From NCBI GenBank assembly GCA_902578505.1, contig CACHDD010000002.1, positions 1-52,204 on the forward strand: a stretch of DNA of 52,204 nt, given 5' to 3'. The DNA comes from an uncultured Bacteroidota bacterium (GTDB lineage Bacteria; Bacteroidota; Bacteroidia; Flavobacteriales; UA16). Shown piece by piece: positions 51,898 through 52,204 of the stretch. Position 1 is the first letter of the stretch. Each line of letters starts with the position of its first letter. A program made the position numbers and the translations under genes. The notes under the pieces are model-generated. The model was not told where the DNA came from. It saw nothing but the letters and a program-made list of their open reading frames with translations, and did no database searches.

Positions 51898-52204
51898 ATG
51901 AAAAAATACATTTCTATTCTGCTTACAGTATTAGCCACACAATTTGCACTATTTGCTCAATTAGATTGTTCAGAAGAAATGGTGTGGGATTTATTCTACT
52001 CAAGTATAAACTCAGACGTTGTTGATTTACCAGAAGGAGCTGAGACAAACTTTACAATTAATAATGAACTTGTTGATGGATTAGAAGGAGTATTTGAAAT
52101 TTTTGCTACAGATATTTTAGCAGTTAACACTTTATGTATCGAATTCTCTAGCAATGATTGTCCAGACCCAATTTTTACATGCCAAACAGTATCTCTAATT
52201 GATT
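51898..52204 (+). CDS. Secreted protein, truncated by the window end
   Basis: An open frame from ATG 51898 runs to the window edge with no stop (102 codons). A Sec signal peptide (MKKYISILLTVLATQFALFAQ) precedes LDCSEEMVWDLFYSS and further mature sequence with four cysteines seen so far. It has no recognised domain in the visible part; the opening resembles other type IX cargo in this window, but the sorting domain would lie beyond the edge. Confidence 0.75.
   Translation, partial: MKKYISILLTVLATQFALFAQLDCSEEMVWDLFYSSINSDVVDLPEGAETNFTINNELVDGLEGVFEIFATDILAVNTLCIEFSSNDCPDPIFTCQTVSLID

Overview
The window looks like a chromosomal segment of a marine Flavobacteriales-type Bacteroidota. The evidence is direct: Por/T9SS C-terminal sorting domains on at least three secreted proteins, Bacteroidota-type -7 promoter boxes (TAnnTTTG) just upstream of many start codons, almost no Shine-Dalgarno sequences, moderately low GC, and families typical of that group (DUF4286, Nfu_N/NifU, GH3, SbsA-type Ig lipoprotein, bacilliredoxin). 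No tRNA, rRNA, CRISPR array, insertion sequence or prophage gene was recognised; the gene content is mostly core housekeeping.

Layout. 1-2.2 kb: a Tat-exported DUF1501 protein and a T9SS-sorted discoidin-like protein. 2.2-7.3 kb: an Nfu/NifU Fe-S scaffold, convergent with the DUF1501 pair and divergent from two exported amidohydrolase-family genes, in which only one of three metal-binding domains still looks active. 7.3-10.4 kb (minus): aspS, a bacilliredoxin and trpS in one transcript. 10.5-12.0 kb (plus): an acyl-CoA carboxylase beta subunit fired from a 38-bp divergent region shared with aspS. 12.0-13.7 kb (minus): queA and an exported thioredoxin-like protein. 13.8-23.8 kb (minus): a tight eight-gene run serS, lipoprotein, TPR protein, DUF4286, rsmA, fbp, mfd, truB, with an internal promoter before fbp. 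23.9-24.7 kb (minus): rplU-rpmA with a good promoter, structured leader and strong terminator. 24.8-27.1 kb: an EamA transporter divergent from a metal-binding lipoprotein translationally coupled to heme A synthase. 27.2-30.7 kb (minus): nrdB-nrdA. 31-35.2 kb: secA convergent and overlapping with a DUF72 gene. 35.2-35.7 kb: about 0.5 kb with no convincing gene. 35.8-37.8 kb: msrC and an Ig-like lipoprotein. 37.8-40.6 kb (minus): UbiA-like membrane protein, kynureninase and an RCK potassium-channel regulator. 40.7-43.6 kb: gcvP. 43.6-47.9 kb: two large T9SS-sorted proteins, each followed by, or followed shortly by, a strong terminator. 48-51.8 kb: GH3, uridine-kinase-like, ArsC-like, EamA and 3-hydroxyanthranilate dioxygenase genes, overlapping or closely spaced. 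The window ends inside a further secreted protein gene.

Functional links. Kynureninase and 3-hydroxyanthranilate 3,4-dioxygenase, 11.5 kb apart, supply consecutive steps from kynurenine metabolites to quinolinate, suggesting de novo NAD synthesis from tryptophan. Translation and tRNA functions cluster (aspS, trpS, serS, queA, truB, rsmA, rplU, rpmA).

Most notable observations: an over-represented octamer AGCCCAAA/TTTGGGCT (21 copies by eye) used in every reading frame and in one intergenic region; a pattern of -7 boxes ending 4-7 nt before start codons, which predicts leaderless mRNAs; a carbohydrate-binding-module-like insertion in the first extracytoplasmic loop of heme A synthase; pseudo-enzyme amidohydrolase domains; and a 3-hydroxyanthranilate dioxygenase that has lost its second, rubredoxin-like metal site. 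All counts were made by eye and no database was consulted.
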